From a virus: a stretch of DNA of 64,000 nucleotides. The DNA lies in IMG/VR virus record IMGVR_UViG_3300043438_000976, positions 1 through 64,000 of that record, one strand, 5' to 3'. The position numbers and the translations under genes were made by a program. A model generated the notes under the pieces. It ran no database searches and was not told the origin of the DNA. It was given only the letters and a program-made list of their open reading frames with translations. Positions 53,013-60,989 of this stretch are shown here, piece by piece; positions within the stretch are counted from its first letter, which is position 1; the number at the start of each line of letters is the position of its first letter.

Positions 53013-53499
53013 TCCATTCACGATGACCTTCACGGAATGCCATGTTACTTTGGGTTTCACGTACTTCTACACGATAACACCAAAGACGTTTGCTTTCACC
53101 GTCACCCCACATGTCTGGAATGTAAACACCATTCACATACTTGTACAGCATATCGCTCAGTGCTTCGCAACCTAATGCTGGCAGTATTGTTAGCTTTGCT
53201 AACTTACGGCGTTCCATCTCTTTATAGAATTCTAGTTCTGGATCGTCGGCACTAACTAGGGTAGTGTGATCAAATTGATCTTCTAAGATTTTTTTAAGTT
53301 CTTTTAAGCCACCGTAGTCAGCCGCCCAATTACGAACGTCTAGGTCGTTAGTTCCAAAATAGAACTTCATTGAAAAACTGTATCCGTGATTTAGGTTACA
53401 GTGACTATCGGCTCTCCATTGGCGATATGCACATGGAAAAGCATCGTGATACTCTTTTGTCGAGGTGTACTTATATTGTACGGGTTGTAGATTTGCCAT
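52993..53499 (-). CDS. QueD/PTPS-like protein with altered zinc site
   Basis: 168 residues. Family features: FPCAYR (21-26) at the place of QueD FEAAHR, CNLNHGYS (C34, H38) at CxxxHGH, YGGLKELKKILEDQFDHTTL for DFxxLKxxxxxxLDH (FDH at 76-78), CE at 111-112 and RVEVRETQSN near the end. Two of the three usual zinc histidines are Tyr (Y25 and Y40), while the catalytic Cys and the LDH-type region stay. It may be a QueD acting on a modified substrate or without zinc. It joins the DpdA-like enzyme as the second sign of 7-deazaguanine metabolism. It has a perfect sigma70 promoter and an 80-base leader. Confidence 0.7.
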   Translation of the reverse strand: MANLQPVQYKYTSTKEYHDAFPCAYRQWRADSHCNLNHGYSFSMKFYFGTNDLDVRNWAADYGGLKELKKILEDQFDHTTLVSADDPELEFYKEMERRKLAKLTILPALGCEALSDMLYKYVNGVYIPDMWGDGESKRLWCYRVEVRETQSNMAFREGHREWNEDLFA

Positions 53500-53585
53500 C
53501 TCTAGTCTCCTTTGTAAGGTAGCAAGTTTGACGACATGCAGAATTTATAAAGCGGGGTGAAAGTCGTTAAAGACCGCTAGTAACT

Positions 53586-53614
53586 ATTATATAGGCAGAT
53601 ATTTATTCTGTCAA
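53586..53614 (-). promoter_or_regulatory. Perfect-consensus sigma70 promoter before the QueD-like gene
   Basis: Minus strand TTGACA (53609-53614), 17-base spacer containing AATAAATA (53600-53607), TATAAT (53586-53591). The ATG is at 53499, so the leader is about 80 bases, the longest here; it ends with AAAGGAG. A TATAAATT in the leader (about 53542-53549) might be a second, late start. Confidence 0.75.
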
Positions 53615-53618
53615 GTGT

Positions 53619-54698
53619 TTAAGCTCTAATTTCACCAAAATTCTTCCAAGTGCCCGGAGTGCCAGATCTGACACAGACCCAACCAATGAAGCCCTGTGGT
53701 AGAGGATTGTCATTCCATACAATGTCTCCTTGTTGGTAAGCACCTTGTGTTGGAGGTTCAACTCCACGCATCTGTAGCTTTCCGCCAATTCGAACATTCC
53801 CACCAACTTCAAATGCTTCAGTTGGATTCTTCACGTTGATGGCCAGTTTACCGTATGCACGAATAACTGTGCTGTCACGGAGTTCATGTCCAAATGTAAT
53901 ATGGCCCTGTTCATCAATACTTACGCGAACTTGGTCATCTGTAATAATGTCCAGTGCCTTGGTATTCAGAGTACCGATGCGGCCACGGCCTCGATCGTCT
54001 GAATCAATAACTACTTCAACATTATTTGGATAATCGTAAACTGTAAACAATGCAGTAGGAGCATCTTGTCCTAGGCTGAATCTATTAGCAATGGGGTTGT
54101 AAAAAACAAAGTCGTTAAAGTTTACAGCACCACTTACATTTAAGTCACGGAGTGTTCCTACAGTTTTTAAACTGGAATTAACAATGCTACTGCCCAGGCT
54201 TTCGCTAGTAAGTACACTGGCACCACCAATAAGATAGTTTCTGCCTTTGGCAATTTCGATGCTTTCTGTACTAAAGAATCGATCAGGACCAGCCATCAAC
54301 ACCAATTGTTTATTGTAAGGGGCACCTGGCCATAACAATCCTGTACCTACGTTTGTACCGCTTTCTCCGTGTGCAAACTCTAGATATTGCTTTTCATAAA
54401 TCTGATTTGTGATAATTTCTGTAGTACGAACAAATCCTGCATCTAGTACACCATAGATTTTAACATCCCCTCGGAATGTAGTGTTACCTTCGATGTTCTT
54501 TACATTCAGTGTCTGTACTGTAATTTTATCATCTTCTACAACTAACGTCTGTTTTGTAGCAAGATCTTTAATACCTGTGCTACCAAAATTGGTAATTGTT
54601 CCGCCATCAATAACATCGCCGCTAAAATCGTTTTCTACAATTAATAAGCTGCCGCGTGGAATATTTTCTAGATTACCTGCATCAAATGTCTTTACCAT
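53619..54698 (-). CDS. Fibre-like virion protein
   Basis: 359 residues. It is a beta-rich, shaft-like protein: GNTTFRGDVKIYGVLDAGFV, AINVKNPTEAFEVGGNVRIG and similar segments repeat the gXvXiXGxl pattern of phage fibres. The C-terminus QGDIVWNDNPLPQGFIGWVC is the YNGSxW-like end module. It may be a side fibre or neck appendage. Upstream lies a hairpin with a CTAAATA motif. Confidence 0.75.
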   Translation of the reverse strand: MVKTFDAGNLENIPRGSLLIVENDFSGDVIDGGTITNFGSTGIKDLATKQTLVVEDDKITVQTLNVKNIEGNTTFRGDVKIYGVLDAGFVRTTEIITNQIYEKQYLEFAHGESGTNVGTGLLWPGAPYNKQLVLMAGPDRFFSTESIEIAKGRNYLIGGASVLTSESLGSSIVNSSLKTVGTLRDLNVSGAVNFNDFVFYNPIANRFSLGQDAPTALFTVYDYPNNVEVVIDSDDRGRGRIGTLNTKALDIITDDQVRVSIDEQGHITFGHELRDSTVIRAYGKLAINVKNPTEAFEVGGNVRIGGKLQMRGVEPPTQGAYQQGDIVWNDNPLPQGFIGWVCVRSGTPGTWKNFGEIRA

Positions 54699-54721
54699 GG
54701 TGTTGTTCCGTAAATGTGAGA

Positions 54722-54760
54722 AGCCCCTAAGTGCTTTTGTGTATTTAGCACATAGGGGCT
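54722..54760 (-). promoter_or_regulatory. Long hairpin with late-type motif in its loop
   Basis: Arms 54722-54735 and 54747-54760 pair over 14 bp with one mismatch (AGCCCCTAAGTGCT/AGCACATAGGGGCT). No T run follows on either strand, so it is a poor rho-independent terminator. The loop and right arm contain minus-strand CTAAATA (54742-54748), 44 bases before the fibre ATG. Confidence 0.55.
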
Positions 54761-54777
54761 CTACAGTTTAGGAACGA

Positions 54778-55398
54778 TTATACGGGTCTATTTTCCACTA
54801 CTTGATCAGCAAGACCGTGCTGTACAGCCTCTGCGGCACTTAAAAATGTGTCAAACTTCATAGTTTCGAACATTTCTTCGTATGTTTTCCCAGCAGTATT
54901 GTGTTTGACATACAGCTGAGTCAGCCGTTCGTTTACTCGTTTAGATTCTTCAAAACTACGTTTAGCATCTTCAAATTGCAGATCTTGTACATGAACTGAT
55001 CCGCTTGTGCCCCGTGTTCCTGAACTAACACGATGGATCATTGTTCGAGCCTCTGGAAGTACAAATCGTTTACCCCTGGCACCTGCTTGTGCAAGGAAAG
55101 AGCCCATAGAGCAGGCTTGTCCCATAACATAAGTGCAGACATCTGGTTTGATAAACTGCATAACATCGTAGATGCTAAGTCCAGCGGTGACTACTCCGCC
55201 AGGACTGTTAATGTAAAAATGAATGTCTTTGGCTGCATCTTGACTTTCAAGATGCAGCATCTGTGCCACAATCAAATTGGCACTATGGTCATCAACTGGA
55301 CCATTTAAGAAAACAATTCGTTCGTTCAGCAGTCGACTAAAAATGTCAAATGCACGTTCTCCCGAACTTGTTTTTTCGATTACCATTGGTACTAGCAT
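54778..55398 (-). CDS. clpP: ClpP protease subunit
   Basis: 206 residues from the ATG at 55398, which has AAAGGA upstream; the listed longer start would precede the promoter. Catalytic residues are all present: S97 in [10 protein letters not shown]122 in TMIHR and D183 in [18 protein letters not shown]97 and H122 fall at the numbers of mature E. coli ClpP; the Asp is 12 residues later, so the handle region has an insertion near [12 protein letters not shown]. It can form the barrel for the phage or host ClpA/ClpX. It stands far from any capsid gene, so a prohead-protease role is less likely. Confidence 0.92.
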   Translation of the reverse strand: MLVPMVIEKTSSGERAFDIFSRLLNERIVFLNGPVDDHSANLIVAQMLHLESQDAAKDIHFYINSPGGVVTAGLSIYDVMQFIKPDVCTYVMGQACSMGSFLAQAGARGKRFVLPEARTMIHRVSSGTRGTSGSVHVQDLQFEDAKRSFEESKRVNERLTQLYVKHNTAGKTYEEMFETMKFDTFLSAAEAVQHGLADQVVENRPV

Positions 55399-55414
55399 AA
55401 TTTTTCCTTTGTTT

Positions 55415-55443
55415 ATTGTAGCAGATTGTTTATTTGTTTGCAA
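55415..55443 (-). promoter_or_regulatory. Probable promoter of clpP
   Basis: Minus strand TTGCAA (55438-55443), 17-base spacer, TACAAT (55415-55420). The -35 box is weaker (4 of 6) than in the other promoters. It overlaps the end of the hydrolase gene and leaves a leader of about 10 bases. Confidence 0.5.
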
Positions 55444-56206
55444 CTAAATTTTTATCTAAAAATTCTTTTGTTCGTTTTCTTGAGAGCCTGTCTGCTTCTG
55501 AATTATACTCCATGTAATATCCGTATGCAACTCTTGATGGAAAATTCATATCAAACGCATGGGTGGCATTTTTATACATGTGTGATTCATATTTCTCTAT
55601 ATTTGTACATAATTCTGGCGGCGTCCATGTGTCCTTATCTCCAAAATGTATCTGCACAGGAAACTGTGGTCTTGACCAATCTCTTCCTATAAAATTGAAA
55701 TACTTATTGTAACAGCTCGGATAATATGCTATTGCGGCATCTACTCCGCTGACCCGATCGTTATTTGCTAGATTTAACACAGTACTGCCTCCGTGGCTAA
55801 ATCCTATTACTGCTATTTTTCCAGTATGCCAAGTTTGTTTTTTAATATAATCAACTAACTTGCCAATATCGTATGCCCGTAATTCGGGATTAACTGCATA
55901 TCCTCTATGACAGAGGTTAGAAAAACCTCTTGGCAAAAAAGAATCTACCATAACTCCATTGTAACCCCAACGACTAACTTGTACTAACCATTCTTTATAG
56001 GACTGATTTTGAGTGCCGTCACACCCGTGTGCAATGATAACAGTTGGCCTTGGAGTATTTTTTACTTCCTTAAAAACATACTTTTCCTCAATAGGAATTC
56101 CGTTAGTGTGATAGTTAGTGTCCTTTGTTGGATAATATGACTCAGGAACTGTAGTACATCCAACTGCCGCAGAGGCAAGACACATTATTAAAATAATATT
56201 CTTCAT
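55430..56206 (-). CDS. Alpha/beta-hydrolase lipoprotein (dienelactone-hydrolase-like)
   Basis: 258 residues. A lipoprotein signal ([17 protein letters not shown], Cys17) is followed by a hydrolase domain: IIAHGCDG (HG oxyanion loop), nucleophile S137 in GFSHGG, acid Asp in FGDKDTWT (190 or 192) and H216 in NATHAFD. This is the dienelactone-hydrolase type. It would be anchored in the outer or inner membrane facing the periplasm. The substrate is unknown: an ester of the envelope, a defence or competition function, or a nutrient role are possible. Unusual for a phage. Confidence 0.85.
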   Translation of the reverse strand: MKNIILIMCLASAAVGCTTVPESYYPTKDTNYHTNGIPIEEKYVFKEVKNTPRPTVIIAHGCDGTQNQSYKEWLVQVSRWGYNGVMVDSFLPRGFSNLCHRGYAVNPELRAYDIGKLVDYIKKQTWHTGKIAVIGFSHGGSTVLNLANNDRVSGVDAAIAYYPSCYNKYFNFIGRDWSRPQFPVQIHFGDKDTWTPPELCTNIEKYESHMYKNATHAFDMNFPSRVAYGYYMEYNSEADRLSRKRTKEFLDKNLVANK

Positions 56207-56421
56207 TTAGTTACTTTAATTTTTGTCGTACACGCATCAATTACTTGTACTACTACAGGTTTTAATCGAGGGCTAATTTCAAAACTTTCTTGAACTTCTT
56301 TACATATAGTCACACATCGATTGTTAGTTAACTCCACAGCCATGTTAATGTATTCTAGCTCTGGTCCAGTGTTTAAGTCAATGGAGTATTTCCTCCACAT
56401 AACTGTTTCTACAACATTCAT
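56203..56421 (-). CDS. Small conserved protein, unknown
   Basis: 72 residues, starting MNVVETVMWRKYSIDLNTGP, soluble, with three Cys. It has ATGA overlaps with both neighbours. No motif recognised. Confidence 0.65.
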   Translation of the reverse strand: MNVVETVMWRKYSIDLNTGPELEYINMAVELTNNRCVTICKEVQESFEISPRLKPVVVQVIDACTTKIKVTK

Positions 56422-57632
56422 TTAAACACCTTTAAAATCATAATGTCCACATTCATACGCCCGTTCATAATAGTCTCGGTAGCTTTAATCTTACCAAACC
56501 AATCTGTAACTCGTCTCTGAGTGTTCTGTTCTTTAAACTCACGTAGTTGATCTGCCGGCTTACGCAGAGTTTTCTGGAAGCTCTTTTCAGTAAACTCAGC
56601 AATACTAGTACCTTTGACACTCAGCCCGGCTGATGTCTTAGCAATATAGATACCAATTTTTCGAGTCTTGCTGTTGTAAATAACTGCCGCCTGTGCTCCG
56701 ATCAAGCCCGCAGCCGGCACTGACACTACACCTAGTTTATCGTCAATAGGTTTAAATTTGAGTTTTGCCACTAGCTCTTCTGCTGGCTTAACTTTCTTAG
56801 CACGTGGCTTCTTTAGAATTTTCTGTTCGGCGGCAATCTGTTCACATGCAGCCATAATCATTTCGTAGAACTCAATCAGTTTCTTAACATTCTTTCGACT
56901 GTTGTGCTTATACGCTTCACGCAACTGTTCATCGGCATTACCACTAGCCAGTTCGGCTAGTTCATCAAAGTTTCGCTGAAAATACTGTTTAATAAAACGT
57001 GAGTGGGCGGCCTTGGCACCTTTACTACGCAACAGATTAATAATCTTGATATCCTTGGGATTGAATGCTTCTGGGTCTAAGATCCAGCTGTCGATGGCGG
57101 CATCGAGTTCTTCGCTCATTGTGCCAGCAGCCTCACGCATACGATCTTGAATAGTAGGTTGTGCTACTGTAATTTTTGCAGATTTTATTTCTTTGTCATC
57201 TTCAACTTCGTCATCAGCACCTTGCTCAATTACCTTGGCAATTTCGTTTCGCAACCATTGTGCAGTGTCTCGACCTTGATTAAAGTCTTCATGAACTTCT
57301 GGCATACCACGAAGCAGGCAAGCGGCAACACTGCCCATAGTTGTACCGCAACGACTGTCCTTAGTGTCTTTAAATGCTTTGATGTCTGACTTGTCGTAGC
57401 CGTTTGCTGCCATCCAGTTGATAACTGCTGGCTTAAGATCCTTATTAGTCTTTTCCAAACGGTAGTAGGCCATAGCACCACGGAAGTGACGATTAAATTC
57501 TTCGCCAGTTAGCTCTGCGGTATTGTCCCACTTTGGGCTATAGTCACGTTTGGCATTCTCACGAATGCTTTGGCTAGTGATTTTTTCTTTTTTAACTTTG
57601 GGTTTGATCTTGATGCCTGCAACTGTTGCCAT
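56418..57632 (-). CDS. Conserved phage protein, unknown (404 residues)
   Basis: A soluble, Lys/Ala-rich protein. Residues about 35-120 contain FNRHFRGAMAYYRLEKTNKD and a Cys-containing patch (SRCGTTMGSVAACLLRG); the middle is helical, and 290-400 is a beta/alpha domain with VVSVPAAGLIGAQAAVIYNS. Its N-terminus is basic (GIKIKPKVKKEKI). I know the type from marine T4-like phages without function. Driven by a perfect sigma70 promoter, so early. Confidence 0.75.
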   Translation of the reverse strand: MATVAGIKIKPKVKKEKITSQSIRENAKRDYSPKWDNTAELTGEEFNRHFRGAMAYYRLEKTNKDLKPAVINWMAANGYDKSDIKAFKDTKDSRCGTTMGSVAACLLRGMPEVHEDFNQGRDTAQWLRNEIAKVIEQGADDEVEDDKEIKSAKITVAQPTIQDRMREAAGTMSEELDAAIDSWILDPEAFNPKDIKIINLLRSKGAKAAHSRFIKQYFQRNFDELAELASGNADEQLREAYKHNSRKNVKKLIEFYEMIMAACEQIAAEQKILKKPRAKKVKPAEELVAKLKFKPIDDKLGVVSVPAAGLIGAQAAVIYNSKTRKIGIYIAKTSAGLSVKGTSIAEFTEKSFQKTLRKPADQLREFKEQNTQRRVTDWFGKIKATETIMNGRMNVDIMILKVFK

Positions 57633-57663
57633 GTGTCGCTCCTTTGTGTTTCAGTATGTTATT

Positions 57664-57692
57664 ATTATATAGCCAATTGGGGGCTTTGTCAA
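57664..57692 (-). promoter_or_regulatory. Perfect-consensus sigma70 promoter before the 404-residue gene
   Basis: Minus strand TTGACA (57687-57692), 17-base spacer, TATAAT (57664-57669). The -35 box overlaps the stop codon of the upstream gene. The leader of about 25 bases contains AAAGGAG. Confidence 0.8.
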
Positions 57693-57967
57693 GAGTCGGT
57701 AATACCAGTTTTGTCCAAATATTCACTATATTTCAGCAGAAACATGGTGCGTTTTGGCTCGTTGTAAAAATCCAAGTGTATAGATTCTTTCAGGTATTTG
57801 TGTCCAAAATCTGAATCCGTTTTCCATACTGCATGTCTCCTAACAGTAAATCCTAAAACAGACTTCATCTTATCTCGAATAAGCATTACACTGGGAGGGG
57901 TATCTTTAGTCAGTTGAGAATGCAGACGGAGCCATTGCTCCAAATTTAATACAATTGGTTTGCTCAT
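57689..57967 (-). CDS. Small phage protein, unknown
   Basis: 92 residues, with many Lys, Arg and aromatic residues (VRRHAVWKTDSDFGHKYLKE). No motif recognised. One-base overlap with the upstream gene. Confidence 0.65.
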   Translation of the reverse strand: MSKPIVLNLEQWLRLHSQLTKDTPPSVMLIRDKMKSVLGFTVRRHAVWKTDSDFGHKYLKESIHLDFYNEPKRTMFLLKYSEYLDKTGITDS

Positions 57968-58503
57968 TAGAATTCATCATTTTGGTCCACGACTATCCAA
58001 CCAAGTCGTTTTAGGTCTTCTCGAATCTCATCAGTAACTACCTTTTCCGGAACATATCCGTTTGGGAACTTGATGTTTATTTCTGGATCATAATTGCCGT
58101 CGTTTCGAATACCCGAACAATACCAATCGATGTAGTCGCCCTCTTGACGCATATCTGCAATAATGCCCCCAGCCGATCTCCAACTGGCACTCCAAGTTTT
58201 TTCAGTTAGGATAGGAATGACTGCTAACTTTTGGAAATCGTTGTTGCAGATTGCGGCATAAAGATTTTGGGCATATGATTTGTTAGCACGAACTTTTGCC
58301 AAAATCCAATCAGTGGTTACTAGATCGTATTCCATGTTATCAATCTTGGACTCTGGAGTTTGCCATTTTAGATCAGCTTCTTCTAAAATCTTTTGAAACA
58401 TGTCCAAGTAGTCTTGACTAGGTTCTTCGCCTTTTTCTTTCATACGTTCGACATATCCTTCTTTTTGAAAGGTATGTCGGTCTGGACTTTTACTAGGTTT
58501 CAT
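57967..58503 (-). CDS. Conserved phage protein, unknown
   Basis: 178 residues. The conserved core TWSASWRSAGGIIADMRQEG then DYIDWYCSGI is a signature I associate with marine T4-like phages. It ends VVTDEIREDLKRLGW. No function known. ATGA overlap with the next gene upstream. Confidence 0.75.
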   Translation of the reverse strand: MKPSKSPDRHTFQKEGYVERMKEKGEEPSQDYLDMFQKILEEADLKWQTPESKIDNMEYDLVTTDWILAKVRANKSYAQNLYAAICNNDFQKLAVIPILTEKTWSASWRSAGGIIADMRQEGDYIDWYCSGIRNDGNYDPEINIKFPNGYVPEKVVTDEIREDLKRLGWIVVDQNDEF

Positions 58504-58685
58504 ATAGTTACTTGTTTTGAATCTGAACGAATCTTACGGCACTCTTCTTTAACCGCAATCGGGTAATCGGGATGAAACTCTGCAATTTCGCAGTTATAAT
58601 AATGCACTCTAGGCAACCTATTATTGACTAAAATCAATATAGGAATGCTTAGAACTATTGCAATAGTTATTATTCTTAGGATCAT
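58500..58685 (-). CDS. Small single-pass membrane protein
   Basis: 61 residues from the ATG at 58685, which forms an ATGA overlap with the upstream stop. One transmembrane helix (about 1-20: MILRIITIAIVLSIPILILV) then YYNCEIAEFHPDYP and KEECRKI, with two Cys outside the membrane. Conserved in marine phages; unknown role. Confidence 0.7.
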   Translation of the reverse strand: MILRIITIAIVLSIPILILVNNRLPRVHYYNCEIAEFHPDYPIAVKEECRKIRSDSKQVTI

Positions 58686-59518
58686 GTCCAAAGACTGTCA
58701 CGTGCCTTGATCAAACGGATCATCATGGCTTCGTCTTCAGCCGTATAGTCAGCTTCGATCTTTTGCAGTAGTTCATGTGAACGTGTGCTGAGTTCTTCAA
58801 GTTCGGGAGTCTTCTTGCTGCCAAAGAGTCTGCCATCGTTAAGTAACCGAGACTTTTCGCAGTATTCTGTCCAGCCACTTACATCGTAGGGGTCAGGACG
58901 ATTGCGATAGGTTACAGTCCACCAAACATAAAGCTCTTTAAGCTCTTTGGCACGGATAGCTTGTCCAGTGGGCTTGCCAAAGTTTAGATTGTCTTCTTCC
59001 ACACCCCAGTCTGAGCCCATGGTCAATGTCATGGCCCAGTCAAGGTGATCAAGGCCAGCTTGGGGACAACGCCAAGTTCTCCAACGCCACCAACCACTTG
59101 CATAGAATGGAGGATTGTATTTGGCACGAGCTTCTTTGTCGCCCCAAGCAATATGACTCCACGCTGATTCTATCTCAACAAAATCAACCAGCTCATTGAA
59201 TAGGCAAGGCAGAAAGCGGTTCCCCACGTCTTGCCACTGGCCAGGCTTAATATCCCGGGGATGAGCGGTAAGACTATGAGTCCGACTAACCCAACGGTTG
59301 TTAATGTAGTACTTGATAGCATGTAGTTTGTCCGGAATAAAATAAACAATTTTTTGTAAGTAATCTAAACCTTCTTCTGCTAACCAGTAGCGGAAGTTGT
59401 GTCGCATTTGTGCAGTAGTAGTCCATTCGTCCCATTCTTCTGATGTGCCAGCCTTGAGTTTGGCTGTGCCGCGGATCCAATCCGCAAACTTTGAGCATGT
59501 CCAATAGTGATTACGCAT
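58682..59518 (-). CDS. Conserved phage protein, unknown (278 residues)
   Basis: Unusually rich in Trp (about 17 residues), with patterns such as WCSK-like YWTCSKFADWIRG, SGWWRWRTWRCPQAGLDHLD and LYVWWTVTYRNRP. A single domain with a helical C-terminus. The family is known to me only from marine phages. It overlaps the upstream gene by 8 bases. Confidence 0.75.
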   Translation of the reverse strand: MRNHYWTCSKFADWIRGTAKLKAGTSEEWDEWTTTAQMRHNFRYWLAEEGLDYLQKIVYFIPDKLHAIKYYINNRWVSRTHSLTAHPRDIKPGQWQDVGNRFLPCLFNELVDFVEIESAWSHIAWGDKEARAKYNPPFYASGWWRWRTWRCPQAGLDHLDWAMTLTMGSDWGVEEDNLNFGKPTGQAIRAKELKELYVWWTVTYRNRPDPYDVSGWTEYCEKSRLLNDGRLFGSKKTPELEELSTRSHELLQKIEADYTAEDEAMMIRLIKARDSLWT

Positions 59519-59822
59519 TTACTTTTCCAAACTTTAAATAAAATTCTGACAGTTTTTTCTTTTCTAACTCAGCTATTATAGCATATTCGTGTCCCATTGT
59601 CAAGTGACTAATGTTCCTATGCCATTCTGGTTTATCTATAGCGTGTTCCATTACATATTGTCCAGCTTCGCTTTTTTCCCATTCCCATAATGGCTGAGCC
59701 GCATACAAGTCTGGGTCGTCAACATCACCCATCATAAATCGGTGTACTACTACTTTATGTATTTCTACTACTCGGCTAGTACCGTTTTCTTCAATAACTT
59801 GACATCTTACTGACATGACCAT
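59511..59822 (-). CDS. Small phage protein, unknown
   Basis: 103 residues. The start is either the first ATG (59822) or the third codon ATG (59816). VVEIHKVVVHRFMMGDVDDP and HLTMGHEYAIIAELEKKKLS are its most regular segments. It overlaps the upstream gene by up to 16 bases. Confidence 0.65.
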   Translation of the reverse strand: MVMSVRCQVIEENGTSRVVEIHKVVVHRFMMGDVDDPDLYAAQPLWEWEKSEAGQYVMEHAIDKPEWHRNISHLTMGHEYAIIAELEKKKLSEFYLKFGKVNA

Positions 59823-60154
59823 TTTAAATTGAATATGGTTAAAAATTTATCGGCGTCTTCACGTTTCCAAAACTTCCATTCTTGATAACTAAGGCGATTA
59901 ACTAACTTCCAATCTTTTAGTTGAGTAGCAGACCATTCGCATCTTGTATCTAAATTGCCGTAATCTGCTGTGTAATAAAGATACTGTTCGTCATCAGATA
60001 CGTGTTCCCAATCTTCTTCGATTCGCACACGCCATGCTAGATTAACTTTACGCAATACTAGTCTAATCTTAGGTGCGTGTTCTGACATATACTTAAGGTC
60101 TTGATAATTGGGCTCTAATTGCTCAAGGACACCAATCCAGGGATCACTATTCAT
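59807..60154 (-). CDS. Small phage protein, unknown
   Basis: 115 residues, rich in Trp, Asp and Glu (WRVRIEEDWEHVSDDEQYLY), ending in FLTIFNLKWSCQ. No recognised domain. One-base overlap with the gene upstream. Confidence 0.65.
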   Translation of the reverse strand: MNSDPWIGVLEQLEPNYQDLKYMSEHAPKIRLVLRKVNLAWRVRIEEDWEHVSDDEQYLYYTADYGNLDTRCEWSATQLKDWKLVNRLSYQEWKFWKREDADKFLTIFNLKWSCQ

Positions 60155-60636
60155 TATTTTTTCTTTTTAAAGTATCTACGCTTAGGTTTATCTGTTTTTA
60201 AATTTAGAGGTTGGTGCTCAGTGTCTTTTAAACTCTTATCAAGTGCTGCATGAATTTCTTCAATAGTTGGACCTTCGTCATTTCTAGCAAGCTCACTATT
60301 AATTTCATTGGCAATATCTTCAAGAGGATTTGGTCCATCTACTGGCATCTTAATGCCTACTTTATTCAAGTATCGTTGATTCTTTAGGATATCAGTTTTA
60401 CTATTCCTAAACAAATTAATGGGACCTCTAGCATCAGGACTAATCTGATCGTAATCTCTAACTTCGTAAACGTCGTCAATTCCTGTTTTAAGTTCGATAA
60501 TGTATAGTTCACGATCGGAACTATGTCCTTCTTTTAAATGTACTAGGTCAATAATTTCCACCACTCTACCTTCTACAAGTTTACGTTCACCTAAATGAAT
60601 CCAAACTCTGTCTTTAATGTTATATTCTTTTTTCAT
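60154..60636 (-). CDS. Phage protein with small N-terminal beta domain
   Basis: 160 residues. The N-terminal 65 residues (KDRVWIHLGERKLVEGRVVE) look like an SH3-type barrel; the rest is acidic then ends in a Lys-rich tail (KPKRRYFKKKK). No function known. Confidence 0.65.
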   Translation of the reverse strand: MKKEYNIKDRVWIHLGERKLVEGRVVEIIDLVHLKEGHSSDRELYIIELKTGIDDVYEVRDYDQISPDARGPINLFRNSKTDILKNQRYLNKVGIKMPVDGPNPLEDIANEINSELARNDEGPTIEEIHAALDKSLKDTEHQPLNLKTDKPKRRYFKKKK

Positions 60637-60989
60637 ACTATTAGTACTGCTACAATTACTAGGTAAACTAGTTGGTGGGCCATTTGGTCAAGTCCTAGAT
60701 GATTCCAGAACTGAGGAGTGGTGATGTCTCTATTGCCTTTATTCATTTTAGTCCAGTCAATATGATAATGCAATACGAAATCAATAAACCCCAATAAGAT
60801 TGCCCAACTTACTGGAGTGAATAAGAACAAGATAGCCGCAGTAGCAACTCCGTGTTTAAGACTATGCTTAACACCTAACCAATTAAGGTAAATTCCTTTG
60901 TGCTGTACTTCTTCAGTTGTTTGGTTAACAAAGTCGATGTACCAATGCTTGATCTGTAACAATGCCAATATGATTAATACTTCGATCAT
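60633..60989 (-). CDS. Membrane protein resembling DUF3307
   Basis: 118 residues with three or four hydrophobic segments (about 1-12, 47-58, 60-76 and 103-118). Charged residues between them include HWYIDFVNQTTEEVQHKG, HSLKHGVATAA and FVLHYHIDWTKM, with His and Asp at membrane edges as in DUF3307. It overlaps galE by 4 bases, so it may serve in sugar-related envelope work, but that is a guess. Confidence 0.65.
   Translation of the reverse strand: MIEVLIILALLQIKHWYIDFVNQTTEEVQHKGIYLNWLGVKHSLKHGVATAAILFLFTPVSWAILLGFIDFVLHYHIDWTKMNKGNRDITTPQFWNHLGLDQMAHQLVYLVIVAVLIV

Noticed and set aside
53551-53578. Riboswitch or attenuator in the 80-base leader of the QueD-like gene
   Set aside because: Only a 5-bp stem (AGCGG/CCGCT) is visible, and nothing resembles a preQ1 aptamer with its pseudoknot and A-rich tail.
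54778-55398. ClpP as the prohead protease
   Set aside because: No capsid or portal gene is nearby, and the leader-type substrates here fit a gp21-like protease, which is not seen in the window.
55399-55443. Longer ClpP start at 55443
   Set aside because: It would lie upstream of the likely promoter -10 box and has no ribosome-binding site; the ATG at 55398 has AAAGGA and gives the usual length.
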